Assembly (NCBI GenBank): GCA_937897365.1
Contig: CALCOP010000179.1
Coordinates: forward strand, 1-19,963
Direction: 5' to 3'
Length of the DNA: 19,963 nt
DNA from: an uncultured euryarchaeote
GTDB taxonomy: Archaea; Thermoplasmatota; Poseidoniia; Poseidoniales; Poseidoniaceae
In this document: positions 8,186 to 15,062 of the stretch, in pieces
How positions within the stretch are numbered: the stretch's first letter is position 1
Layout of the letters: the number at the start of each line of letters is the position of its first letter
Position numbers and translations under genes: made by a program
The notes under the pieces: generated by a model
Databases searched by the model: none
What the model was told of the DNA's origin: nothing
The model's input: only the letters and a program-made list of their open reading frames with translations

Positions 8186-8539
8186 TCAGTTGTTCTTTGG
8201 CTGAACCATGGCGCCGGTCCACCAAAATGAACCGACGAAGAACAGTGAGGTGACGTATGAGCCAGTCGTGGGCCAAGCGAATACCCCAATGCAAACTTCG
8301 GCGAATATGGCAATGGATGCAACGAAACTGAACGCTACAAAGAGGCCCGTTGAGTTCATTCCAAGCGCCTCGAATGTGATGTCTTTTTCAGACAAACCCC
8401 AAACAATGCCGGTGAGGGCTGAGAGCGCAAGGAAAACCCAGGTTGCATCCATGAGACTGTCTTGGAAAAACCATGTAAGACCCGCAGCGATAAAGCTACC
8501 AAGAAACATGCGTTGCACGGTTACAAAAGAGAGGCCCAT
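8186..8539 (-). CDS. Small four-helix membrane protein, unknown function
   Basis: This 117-residue protein is mostly membrane: helices at about 9-25, 31-49, 64-88 and 94-111, with only short polar loops. I do not recognise a family. It lies 48 bases after the oxidoreductase stop and 61 bases before the ATPase start on the same strand, so it may end the polysaccharide operon or be its own unit; CAAAAATC about 25 bases before ATG 8539 is a weak TATA-like candidate. The opposite strand has an open frame of similar length, but the periodic hydrophobic pattern supports the minus strand. It could be a flippase helper or an integral subunit of unknown use; nothing in the sequence decides. Confidence 0.7.
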   Translation of the reverse strand: MGLSFVTVQRMFLGSFIAAGLTWFFQDSLMDATWVFLALSALTGIVWGLSEKDITFEALGMNSTGLFVAFSFVASIAIFAEVCIGVFAWPTTGSYVTSLFFVGSFWWTGAMVQPKNN

Positions 8540-8587
8540 ATCAACTGCGAAGGGTCACTGATTTTTGAAGACTCGCAAGAACAGCGT

Positions 8588-9565
8588 TCAATTTTCTACA
8601 GTCAATTGATACCACTGTGAAGCAAGCGAGGTGGCTTTGTCAAGAAGTTCGGCCGTTTGGAGATGCGCTGAAATGGTATCTTTCGTTACGGTTTCAAGGT
8701 CCAATATCTCACGATATTGTTGCTCAAGTGGAGGGTTTGAATGGGGGGTTTGAACCCATGCATAACCGGCATGGGCTGAGCCTTGTTCGATAGAGTCATG
8801 CGTCAGAAAATGGATGCGAAGGTTTGCTCTTGAACCTTCAATAGTAAGTTTGCTGAGTTCCTCCAGACCCCAACCGACTTGAACCTCAGCATTGACCGGT
8901 TGTGGGCGGTTGGAAAATGAATAAACCATGTGAAAGTGAGCATGATTGGCCGACTCCAGTGGTGCCGGTTTATTGTCAGTGGTGAGAACTGTTGCAGTCA
9001 AAAGCGGGATTTGTTCAGTGTCCAAGAGTTCAGGTATTATTGAAAATGCATGAGAGGCGAGGTTTTGGATAATATCTGCTTTCTCTGGCTTATTTCGAGA
9101 GGAGTGTTTTGTATACCGGAGTGACTTCACTTGACCTATTTTCTTCGCTTGAATAAGTTGTTGAGCAAATTGAATTCCGGAATGGTAGCGAAGTAAATAA
9201 CCTGAGAAAAGAGACGCTTCACTCTTCTCAGCTGCGGCGCACAATTCTCTTACCTCAGATATTGATACTCCGAGTGGTTTTTCGACTAAGACGTTGATAC
9301 CAAACTTGAGGATTGCAGTTCCAAGGGGGGCATGAGTCGAATTTGGAGTGACAATAGATACTAAATCAAATTCCTCTGAGTGAACCATTTCTCGCCAATC
9401 CTCGAAAAAACCATCCACGTTTGAAGGAAGAATGTTTTTTCGAGAAGGATTGATGTCACACGCGAATATTTTATCGATAAATCCATCAGATTTAAGATGC
9501 TCAAGGGTTGCAAGATGTCGTAGACCCCAGCGGCCACAACCAATGACGCCTACAGTGAATCCCAT
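8588..9565 (-). CDS. Gfo/Idh/MocA-family NAD-dependent oxidoreductase
   Basis: This 325-residue enzyme belongs to the glucose-fructose oxidoreductase / inositol dehydrogenase family, which oxidises or reduces sugar carbons, often on nucleotide sugars. The N-terminal Rossmann fold shows VIGCGRWG at 7-14 and an acidic D37 at the end of the second strand, which favours NAD over NADP. The family signature EKP is at 95-97, in LVEKPLG. A Tyr/His-rich segment (SGYLLRYHSG, near 130) begins the C-terminal domain. The family's usual active-site lysine is the K of EKP. GAGG lies 7 bases before ATG 9565 and overlaps the TGA of the glycosyltransferase, so it is translated in an operon. Context suggests a sugar-modifying step for a surface glycan. 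The substrate cannot be read from sequence. Confidence 0.9.
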   Translation of the reverse strand: MGFTVGVIGCGRWGLRHLATLEHLKSDGFIDKIFACDINPSRKNILPSNVDGFFEDWREMVHSEEFDLVSIVTPNSTHAPLGTAILKFGINVLVEKPLGVSISEVRELCAAAEKSEASLFSGYLLRYHSGIQFAQQLIQAKKIGQVKSLRYTKHSSRNKPEKADIIQNLASHAFSIIPELLDTEQIPLLTATVLTTDNKPAPLESANHAHFHMVYSFSNRPQPVNAEVQVGWGLEELSKLTIEGSRANLRIHFLTHDSIEQGSAHAGYAWVQTPHSNPPLEQQYREILDLETVTKDTISAHLQTAELLDKATSLASQWYQLTVEN

Positions 9566-9574
9566 GACAATGCC

Positions 9575-10510
9575 TCATTCGTATGGACGGGGTTTGAGAG
9601 TGTTGCCATGTTCATCACGTGCTGCAAACTCGTACTCTTTCACCGCATCTGTGAATTGTGAAAGGTCCTGCGTATTCTGATTTTCAAATCCAAAATCTGC
9701 GAATAATTTTGGGGAAAAAGAGAAGCCTTCCACGCCGATATATTCTGCACGCGATACGCGAGTCGTAATTCTTCCAAAGCCGTGATGCCAAAGAGCGAGG
9801 GCGGTAATGGCGTCCTGACTGGTTGGGGATTTTCGAGGAATCCGGGGGAATGGTGGAGTGAGACAATCGGGTGGAATGAGGTGTTCACCGAAGCGTTGTT
9901 TGCGTTTTTTGGACATTATCGACCGCATAAACATCCACCTAATACGGAAATGTGAACGGTCCCTGTAGGTGTTTTTTGACAAATATTTGCGTTCAAAATC
10001 ATAGACAATATGCTTGATGATATCCCACACTTCTCGAGTCATCGCGTAACCCCAAAAATGACGGTTTGTTGCCACAACGTGCTCCATTTGTCCCGCTTGT
10101 GATTCTGCCGAATCATGATTGATATTGTAAGCCATGACGGTTCCTATATCGCAAAATTGCTGTGACCAATCTAAAAGATTGAGGACTGTTTGAACATAAC
10201 TTGGCGCAAGCAACATATCGTCTTCAAGTAAGATGACTCTATCGTATGAAAGCGAATCAAAAAGCGTACGGCGTGCATCGATGAGATGTCGGCCAATCCC
10301 CCAATTTTCTTCACGAAGAACAAAGGTCGGATTTTCAAATGTTGAGGAGTTGACCAGTTCAACTAACTCTAATTGCCGGGCGTTTTCTCCGCCATCTAAA
10401 TACACATGAAGATCACAATCATGTGCTGCTTTATTTGCTTCCAGTGCAGAAAGTGTTTGCTGAAAATAATCGACTCGATTAAATCCGAGTAAAAGAATTG
10501 CAGTTTTCAT
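9575..10510 (-). CDS. GT-A fold glycosyltransferase
   Basis: This 311-residue protein begins like a GT-A glycosyltransferase: TAILLLGFNR at 3-12, then a YLDGGEN turn at 37-43 and the metal/nucleotide motif LLEDDM at 94-99, the DXD equivalent. The ENWGIG sequence at 68-73 is the kind of NxGxG segment seen in GT2 and GT13-like families (GlcNAc-transferase-I-like). There is no membrane helix, so it should act at the cytosolic side on a lipid- or protein-linked acceptor. ATG 10510 overlaps the ATP-grasp stop (ATGA), with GGAGG 7 bases upstream: clear translational coupling. Acceptor and donor sugars are unknown. Part of the C-terminal half (from about 190) is basic and Pro-rich and does not match a motif I know. 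Confidence 0.78.
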   Translation of the reverse strand: MKTAILLLGFNRVDYFQQTLSALEANKAAHDCDLHVYLDGGENARQLELVELVNSSTFENPTFVLREENWGIGRHLIDARRTLFDSLSYDRVILLEDDMLLAPSYVQTVLNLLDWSQQFCDIGTVMAYNINHDSAESQAGQMEHVVATNRHFWGYAMTREVWDIIKHIVYDFERKYLSKNTYRDRSHFRIRWMFMRSIMSKKRKQRFGEHLIPPDCLTPPFPRIPRKSPTSQDAITALALWHHGFGRITTRVSRAEYIGVEGFSFSPKLFADFGFENQNTQDLSQFTDAVKEYEFAARDEHGNTLKPRPYE

Positions 10511-11433
10511 TCCACCACCTCCTTTTTTCGATTAGCAAGCCACAAGTCTCCACCAAGTTTTTCCCACTCAACGGACTGTGGGTGGCATGAATTGTGATAA
10601 TTCGTGAACTCTCCAAAAACCCATTCATTGTTAACACGAAATAGGTCAACTCGTGTGTAATCAATATCTTCAGCTAACTTTTCGGCTGTCGCTACAAGCG
10701 AATTTAACCCCTCAATACCAAGCACTGAAACAATCTCATCAGGCGTACCCTCTTCACTCCATCTTGGATTGGTTTGGTGTATTTTCTTACCTTCGACCGT
10801 ATAGATGGATTGGGCATGCGTCGACATTCTTCCAATGTCATGTTGGATGAATCCGGCTTTACCATGAAAAACGTGAACCTTCCAATCATCTGGTAATCGC
10901 TTGTCCTCTATGAGCAATTCTTCAATCATAATGCCACGAGGATGTATCGACGCTGCCCCCCATTCAAGTTGGGTTGGAAAATCTTGGCGAAGGCACCATT
11001 TAAGGGCGCGTTCAATTCGCCATTTTGGCCAGAACTTACCGTTTTGATCTCTTCCTCCCCTCACAACCTTGTAGCGGTTGTCACCACCCGAAAAGAGTCG
11101 AAATGCGCGGTCCACACCTGCAAGTGGGGTCTCTCCGTTGTCCATGATGAACAGAACATCTCCTGACCAATGATTGGTTTTAATCACACATTGGTTCGGC
11201 AGTTCTTTCCAAGGAATATCTGCAGCAGAAGTCGACCAATGAAGCAGTTTTGGTAGTCTGCAAACTTGCTTTGATTCGACAAGTGAACGGGATGCATACT
11301 TGTCTTCCATCTGAACCAGTAGAGGATTTCGGTCGTGAAGGCAGCGATTGAGTTGTAATTGGCTGTAGTGGTTGGCCTTTTTTTCATCAAGGCGGTGCCA
11401 AGCCTGTGTACCACCTGGTAAAAGCCCGCCCAT
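10507..11433 (-). CDS. TupA-like ATP-grasp polysaccharide protein
   Basis: This 308-residue protein resembles the TupA-like ATP-grasp family (PF14305), common in surface-polysaccharide clusters. Landmarks match in order: HDRNPLLVQMEDKYA near the N-terminus (family DRNPL...DKY), CVIKTNHWSGD (usual VLKCNHGSG), GIMIEELL followed by LPDDWKVHVFHGKAGFIQ, and near the end TRVDLFRVNNEWVFGEFT, the metal/ATP-site strand of the fold. ATP-grasp enzymes join a carboxylate to an amine or similar group through an acyl phosphate; here that would mean decorating a glycan, for example with an amino acid, but the substrate is unknown. The open frame also allows a TTG start at 11439; I prefer ATG 11433 because GGGGTGG lies 7 bases upstream. 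It starts the three-gene polysaccharide operon and is divergent from a lipoprotein gene. Confidence 0.85.
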   Translation of the reverse strand: MGGLLPGGTQAWHRLDEKKANHYSQLQLNRCLHDRNPLLVQMEDKYASRSLVESKQVCRLPKLLHWSTSAADIPWKELPNQCVIKTNHWSGDVLFIMDNGETPLAGVDRAFRLFSGGDNRYKVVRGGRDQNGKFWPKWRIERALKWCLRQDFPTQLEWGAASIHPRGIMIEELLIEDKRLPDDWKVHVFHGKAGFIQHDIGRMSTHAQSIYTVEGKKIHQTNPRWSEEGTPDEIVSVLGIEGLNSLVATAEKLAEDIDYTRVDLFRVNNEWVFGEFTNYHNSCHPQSVEWEKLGGDLWLANRKKEVVE

Positions 11434-11490
11434 GAGCAAACCACCCCGTTCTCGTTGATGAATACAGTCGTTTTAATGTCTCGTTGGCAT

Positions 11491-11498
11491 TTTATATC
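11491..11498. promoter_or_regulatory. TATA box, possibly serving both directions
   Basis: TTTATATC on the plus strand reads GATATAAA on the minus strand. On the plus strand it is centred about 24 bases before ATG 11518, the leaderless archaeal spacing, for the lipoprotein gene. On the minus strand it would start a transcript near 11468, giving a leader of about 35 bases with an SD site before ATG 11433 of the glycan operon. One element may therefore serve both units. Confidence 0.6.
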
Positions 11499-11517
11499 AC
11501 CGCCATTTAGACTTTGC

Positions 11518-12288
11518 ATGGGACGGACCAAACCATTGTGGATTGTGTTCCTTCTCCTTTCGTTCAGTCTTGCTGGATGCTTGTCTCCTTCCACTGAAGA
11601 TTCCAGTATTGACCTTGTAATCCAGTATGATGCAAAAAATGGCACAATAGTAGAATCTTATTCAAACGGCGATTACGTCGATACAACCAATGTTTTACTT
11701 GATTTTGATTTCTCAGAAACAACCGCCAAAAATCGGTTAGTTACCTACGGCATTGATACCAACGATGGACGCTCACCGATAACGACTGGAGCAGACGAGA
11801 GTTCAATTGTAACCGTTCTGTTTTCAGAACACGGCATCTACAATCTTACCATGTATGCAATCGATGAAAACAACAAACAAGAGATTCAAACTCTTTCAGT
11901 TCGAATTGAACTACGAATAGAATGGTCAGAAACGAACACAAAGGCTCCACAAACACTTGCTTTTGACCCAACACCAATCAATGGGGGGCCAAATCCGATA
12001 ATGATTGAAGTCTACTCAGTTGTTGCAAATCCAAGCCTCATTGACGAAATAGGTGGCAGCGGACAATCGGTCCAATTCACCTGGAATATCGCTGACGAAC
12101 TCGATGATATCTGTCAAAGTCGAAGCGGTCAAGTCAGTGATGGAGATGAGGTTGTTTGGAATACAATTCACTTTAACACATTCAAACCTCATGAATTGAG
12201 GATAAGTTACGATGACGGTCAAGAAGACATTCGCATTGATCAAAGCGTATCGATTCTCTACGAATCAGAAGATGAATCGTCCGTTTAA
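11518..12288 (+). CDS. Secreted PKD-like lipoprotein
   Basis: This 256-residue protein has a lipoprotein signal: a basic start (GRTK), a hydrophobic core, and lipobox LAGC with the lipidated Cys at 21. The mature part looks like extracellular beta-sandwich domains. The first (about 30-130) shows a PKD/Ig-like pattern: VLLDFDFSET, then IDTNDGRSP and EHGIYNLTMYAIDENN. A second domain lies at about 140-240. A short acidic tail (SEDESSV) ends it. No catalytic motif is visible; such proteins usually bind surfaces or glycans. The frame is open back to a TTG at 11455, but ATG 11518 fits the lipobox and the TATA box 24 bases upstream. Its TAA stop overlaps the stop of the convergent gene. Confidence 0.82.
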   Translation: MGRTKPLWIVFLLLSFSLAGCLSPSTEDSSIDLVIQYDAKNGTIVESYSNGDYVDTTNVLLDFDFSETTAKNRLVTYGIDTNDGRSPITTGADESSIVTVLFSEHGIYNLTMYAIDENNKQEIQTLSVRIELRIEWSETNTKAPQTLAFDPTPINGGPNPIMIEVYSVVANPSLIDEIGGSGQSVQFTWNIADELDDICQSRSGQVSDGDEVVWNTIHFNTFKPHELRISYDDGQEDIRIDQSVSILYESEDESSV

Positions 12289-14291
12289 TCATCGGTTGGA
12301 TACAATGCAGGGTAAACAAACTCTGGGTTCTTGTCCTCATCCATCTGCACGACGTATACTCCCGAGACCATTTCAGAGATGAACAGATAACCTCGAGGGT
12401 CATACTGTAATCCCCAATCAAACGGAATCATACATGATGCCCAGCAATCTGCCATATCGTAGCCAAGCGTTTCCTTCGGATTATCCATCCATGTTGGACC
12501 AGAAGGTAAGAAGTAACCCATGGTTTTCGTTTCAGCCAATTGTGCAATAGCTGGATAGCCGATTTCAGGAGCAGGCACACCACCAACCCATTCAATATCT
12601 TGCCAAATATCACTGTGGTCAGTCACCCAATTGCCTGCGTGATAGTGCGTCCAATATACGTGTCCATTGGTTCCAGTATCCCCGTTGTGTGGGCTGTAGA
12701 TATAACCACCCGGGATGTAATGATGTGGATGTTCGGTTCCATCTGGGAGAATACTTGAGCCTGGAAGTTTCCACTTGCTCACCAAAAACGGTTTGGCCGG
12801 ATCTGTCGTATCAATCGTCCATATGTATCCAGTGTGGTTTGTATTGGTGCCGTATTCAGGGGCAATCATGGTGAGGTGTCGCCAATTGATACCATATTCA
12901 GCATCACTCGGTCCAGTTCCACATTCAGCATCCCAAGTTTCCATAGGGTCAGTCTCTTTAGCGCCATTGCACAGCAAGTGGTCGTATGGAACTGCATAGT
13001 GAATCCACCCATTACCGTTGAGTGCACCACTGCTTCCGCCCCATTCTTCAGAAGACATGTTTGCATGACCGCCACCATCTGGACCGTACCAGCCGTCGTT
13101 TGCACTTGGGCAGCCGAGCCAACGGCCAACTTCGTTATTTTGAGGCCAAGCGACACCTTCCGGGTCAGGTATATTCGGAGGATTAGATACGTCAACAATT
13201 CGTAGACCTGCATCCCAGTAAGAGACATAGAGGAGTTTCTGTCCTGTGATTGGATGGATGTGGAAGACGTTGTCGTGGTTGAAGATTGAACCGCCACAAG
13301 TGGTTTCAGGTTCAGGTGAATATCCACCCCAACGCAGAATCTGACGGCTGTCGTTTTGCTGTTCGTCGGTTGACAGAGGATTCCAAGATTCAAATCCAAG
13401 CGGAACGTAGAAAATTTGAGTTCCTTTGTAGAATGTTCCTGAATCTCCTTCAACCATTTCAGGGTAGGGGTCGGCCCCATACAGGAACAAATGGCACTCT
13501 TCAGCCGCCCACAATGGATTAGCTGGCTCCCAGTCGCAGTCAACGTGCATGTCTTGGTTGTGGAAACCTGCAGGAGGATTGTTCCACTCTGCAACCTTGA
13601 TTGGTTCATTCTTATTGGCAACGGAAATGACATCGAGGCGGTTCGCACCACTGTTTGCATCATCGTCTTGAGGAATAGGGTCAAGATCACTGTTTGTCAA
13701 TTCGTGGTTAACGAGAACCCAATTATTGTCTGGTGTTACTTTGATGTCAATCATTCGTCCAACCTCTGCATAATAGGTGGAGAGGAGTGTGATGTTATTT
13801 GGCTTGGAAATGTCCAAAATTTCGAACTGGTTGTATGAAGAAACGTACGCATAGCAACCGCCTGTTCCATCAGGATGTTTGACACAATCTTCCATGAAAT
13901 TGCCTTCAATGGAGATCTCCGAAGAGTCGCCCGGCGTTGGTCCAACGTTCTTGTATTCTGGATAACATGGGCGGCCAGCGACGTTGTCAAGTTCGGCAGG
14001 AGGGGCAACATTGCCATCACAATTGAGATTGTGGTAATCGATGAGGAGCATATTGTCGGTCTGCAATCGGTGGGCCAGTAAATCAGTGTGGCTGTGTTGT
14101 TCATCTTCAATCTCAACAACAGGGTCAACCCATACCGATTCTTCATCAGTGGAAGAGGAGGTTTCATCGTCACTCAACATGACAATATATGCACCAATTG
14201 AGAGAAAACTGACACAAACTAATCCAACCATAGCATAGACGAGTATTTGGTCTGCAGCATGAGAATCTCTGGTCAAGCGTTGCTTAAGCAT
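12285..14291 (-). CDS. Membrane-anchored LVIVD-type beta-propeller protein
   Basis: This 668-residue protein has one N-terminal membrane helix (about 16-39) after a basic start, with no cleavage or lipobox motif, so the large part should be outside the cell. An acidic linker (DDETSSSTDEES) follows. The body has LVIVD-like propeller repeats: FEILDISKPNNITLLSTY, LRIVDVSNPPNI and WTIDTTDPAKPFLVSKW. Many Cys are present (such as CDWEP, EECH, TTCGG, ECGTG, DCWASC), which may form disulfides. A His-rich stretch at 518-560 has eight histidines. The N-terminal anchor and propeller suggest a surface binding or metal-dependent protein; no enzyme class is visible. ATG 14291 follows an AAATAATA box by about 24 bases and has no SD site, so leaderless translation is likely. 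I do not know a named homologue. Confidence 0.85.
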   Translation of the reverse strand: MLKQRLTRDSHAADQILVYAMVGLVCVSFLSIGAYIVMLSDDETSSSTDEESVWVDPVVEIEDEQHSHTDLLAHRLQTDNMLLIDYHNLNCDGNVAPPAELDNVAGRPCYPEYKNVGPTPGDSSEISIEGNFMEDCVKHPDGTGGCYAYVSSYNQFEILDISKPNNITLLSTYYAEVGRMIDIKVTPDNNWVLVNHELTNSDLDPIPQDDDANSGANRLDVISVANKNEPIKVAEWNNPPAGFHNQDMHVDCDWEPANPLWAAEECHLFLYGADPYPEMVEGDSGTFYKGTQIFYVPLGFESWNPLSTDEQQNDSRQILRWGGYSPEPETTCGGSIFNHDNVFHIHPITGQKLLYVSYWDAGLRIVDVSNPPNIPDPEGVAWPQNNEVGRWLGCPSANDGWYGPDGGGHANMSSEEWGGSSGALNGNGWIHYAVPYDHLLCNGAKETDPMETWDAECGTGPSDAEYGINWRHLTMIAPEYGTNTNHTGYIWTIDTTDPAKPFLVSKWKLPGSSILPDGTEHPHHYIPGGYIYSPHNGDTGTNGHVYWTHYHAGNWVTDHSDIWQDIEWVGGVPAPEIGYPAIAQLAETKTMGYFLPSGPTWMDNPKETLGYDMADCWASCMIPFDWGLQYDPRGYLFISEMVSGVYVVQMDEDKNPEFVYPALYPTDD

Positions 14292-14310
14292 AAAGGTCGG
14301 GTAAAGACGG

Positions 14311-14319
14311 TATTATTTG
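14311..14319. promoter_or_regulatory. Shared TATA-like element in 46-base divergent promoter
   Basis: TATTATTTG on the plus strand reads CAAATAATA on the minus strand. Its centre is about 24 bases from ATG 14291 (minus) and about 23 from ATG 14338 (plus). The whole region between the two start codons is only 46 bases, so both promoters must overlap here. Confidence 0.5.
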
Positions 14320-14326
14320 AACTGAT

Positions 14327-14331
14327 GGAGG
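14327..14331 (+). promoter_or_regulatory. Shine-Dalgarno-like GGAGG before the cupredoxin-like gene
   Basis: GGAGG with a 6-base spacer precedes ATG 14338. This would be a good ribosome site, but if the TATA-like element at 14311-14319 sets transcription start near 14338 the GGAGG would not be in the message. The two signals disagree. Confidence 0.5.
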
Positions 14332-14337
14332 AATCGT

Positions 14338-15051
14338 ATGTTGCGATTATTTATTTACAGGGGGCTTTCATTGAAGAATATGGATGTAAGAATGCGGGTT
14401 TTGGCCATCGCAGTGTTGCTTTCCTTTGTTACGAGTCCAATTCTTACACCAGTACAAGGTCATACGGCAAGTTCATTCACGGTTCTCGTTCAAGAAAATG
14501 GATTCTCACAGACCAGTCCAGAAATTATTCAGAACGATTCTATTGTTTGGCACAACACCGATAACAGCTCAAATCAAACACATCGTTTGGTGTATGACCA
14601 TGATGGTGACGGTTTGTATAACGGAACATTCGATTGGGATTCTGGCGAATTGCAAGCGTATTGTGAACGCGACGAAAACAACACCAAGATAGACTCAAAT
14701 TGCTCAACAAGTTTCATGGTAATTTTCGACATGAATTGGACGGTTGGCAATTATTCATACCAGGACATCCGTTCAGACAACACGGTCGTGAACGGGACGA
14801 TACGATTGCTCGCAGATACGAGCGAACATGTTGAACCAAACGCCCCTGCTATCGGAAGTCAATTTGGCGTGAACAGTGATGAGGAGGCTGAAGATGACAC
14901 ACCTTCAGAGGATTCGAGTTTCTCTCCTGAAACAATGTTGCTCTACATTGGCATGTTTACCGGAGTTTCAGCAGCCGCATTACTTGGATTGTTAATGTTC
15001 AGAAAATCGAACCAAGATATTCTCGAACATGAACAAAACGAATCTGAGTGA
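14338..15051 (+). CDS. Cupredoxin-like secreted protein with C-terminal membrane anchor
   Basis: This 237-residue protein has a signal peptide (hydrophobic core about 20-36, possible cleavage after VQG at 41), a beta-sandwich domain at about 45-158 and a C-terminal helix at about 199-221 followed by FRK. The domain follows the cupredoxin plan: NDSIVWHNTDN then QTHRLVYD (H82), and a closing NYSYQDIRS...NGTIRL strand. The second half lacks the Cys-x-His-x-Met copper loop normally found there, so a copper site is doubtful. Two cysteines (109, 122) could form a disulfide. Nine N-x-S/T sequons lie between residues 66 and 154, suggesting heavy glycosylation. An acidic linker (DEEAEDDTPSEDSS) joins domain to anchor. 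The start is 14338 by the SD site; ATG at 14380 or 14392 would give a shorter signal peptide. Confidence 0.8.
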   Translation: MLRLFIYRGLSLKNMDVRMRVLAIAVLLSFVTSPILTPVQGHTASSFTVLVQENGFSQTSPEIIQNDSIVWHNTDNSSNQTHRLVYDHDGDGLYNGTFDWDSGELQAYCERDENNTKIDSNCSTSFMVIFDMNWTVGNYSYQDIRSDNTVVNGTIRLLADTSEHVEPNAPAIGSQFGVNSDEEAEDDTPSEDSSFSPETMLLYIGMFTGVSAAALLGLLMFRKSNQDILEHEQNESE

Positions 15052-15062
15052 TCAATAATGTG

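Noticed and set aside
8208..8561. Plus-strand open frame as long as the 117-residue membrane protein
   Set aside because: Its product has no hydrophobic periodicity or recognisable motif, while the minus strand encodes a clean four-helix protein in line with its neighbours.
11455..11517. Upstream TTG start for the PKD-like lipoprotein
   Set aside because: It adds 21 residues before a normal lipoprotein signal and would place the TATA box inside the gene.
12866..13690. 274-codon minus-strand open frame in another frame of the propeller gene
   Set aside because: The propeller frame has recognisable LVIVD-like repeats throughout; this one gives a motif-free Thr/Ser/Leu-rich product.
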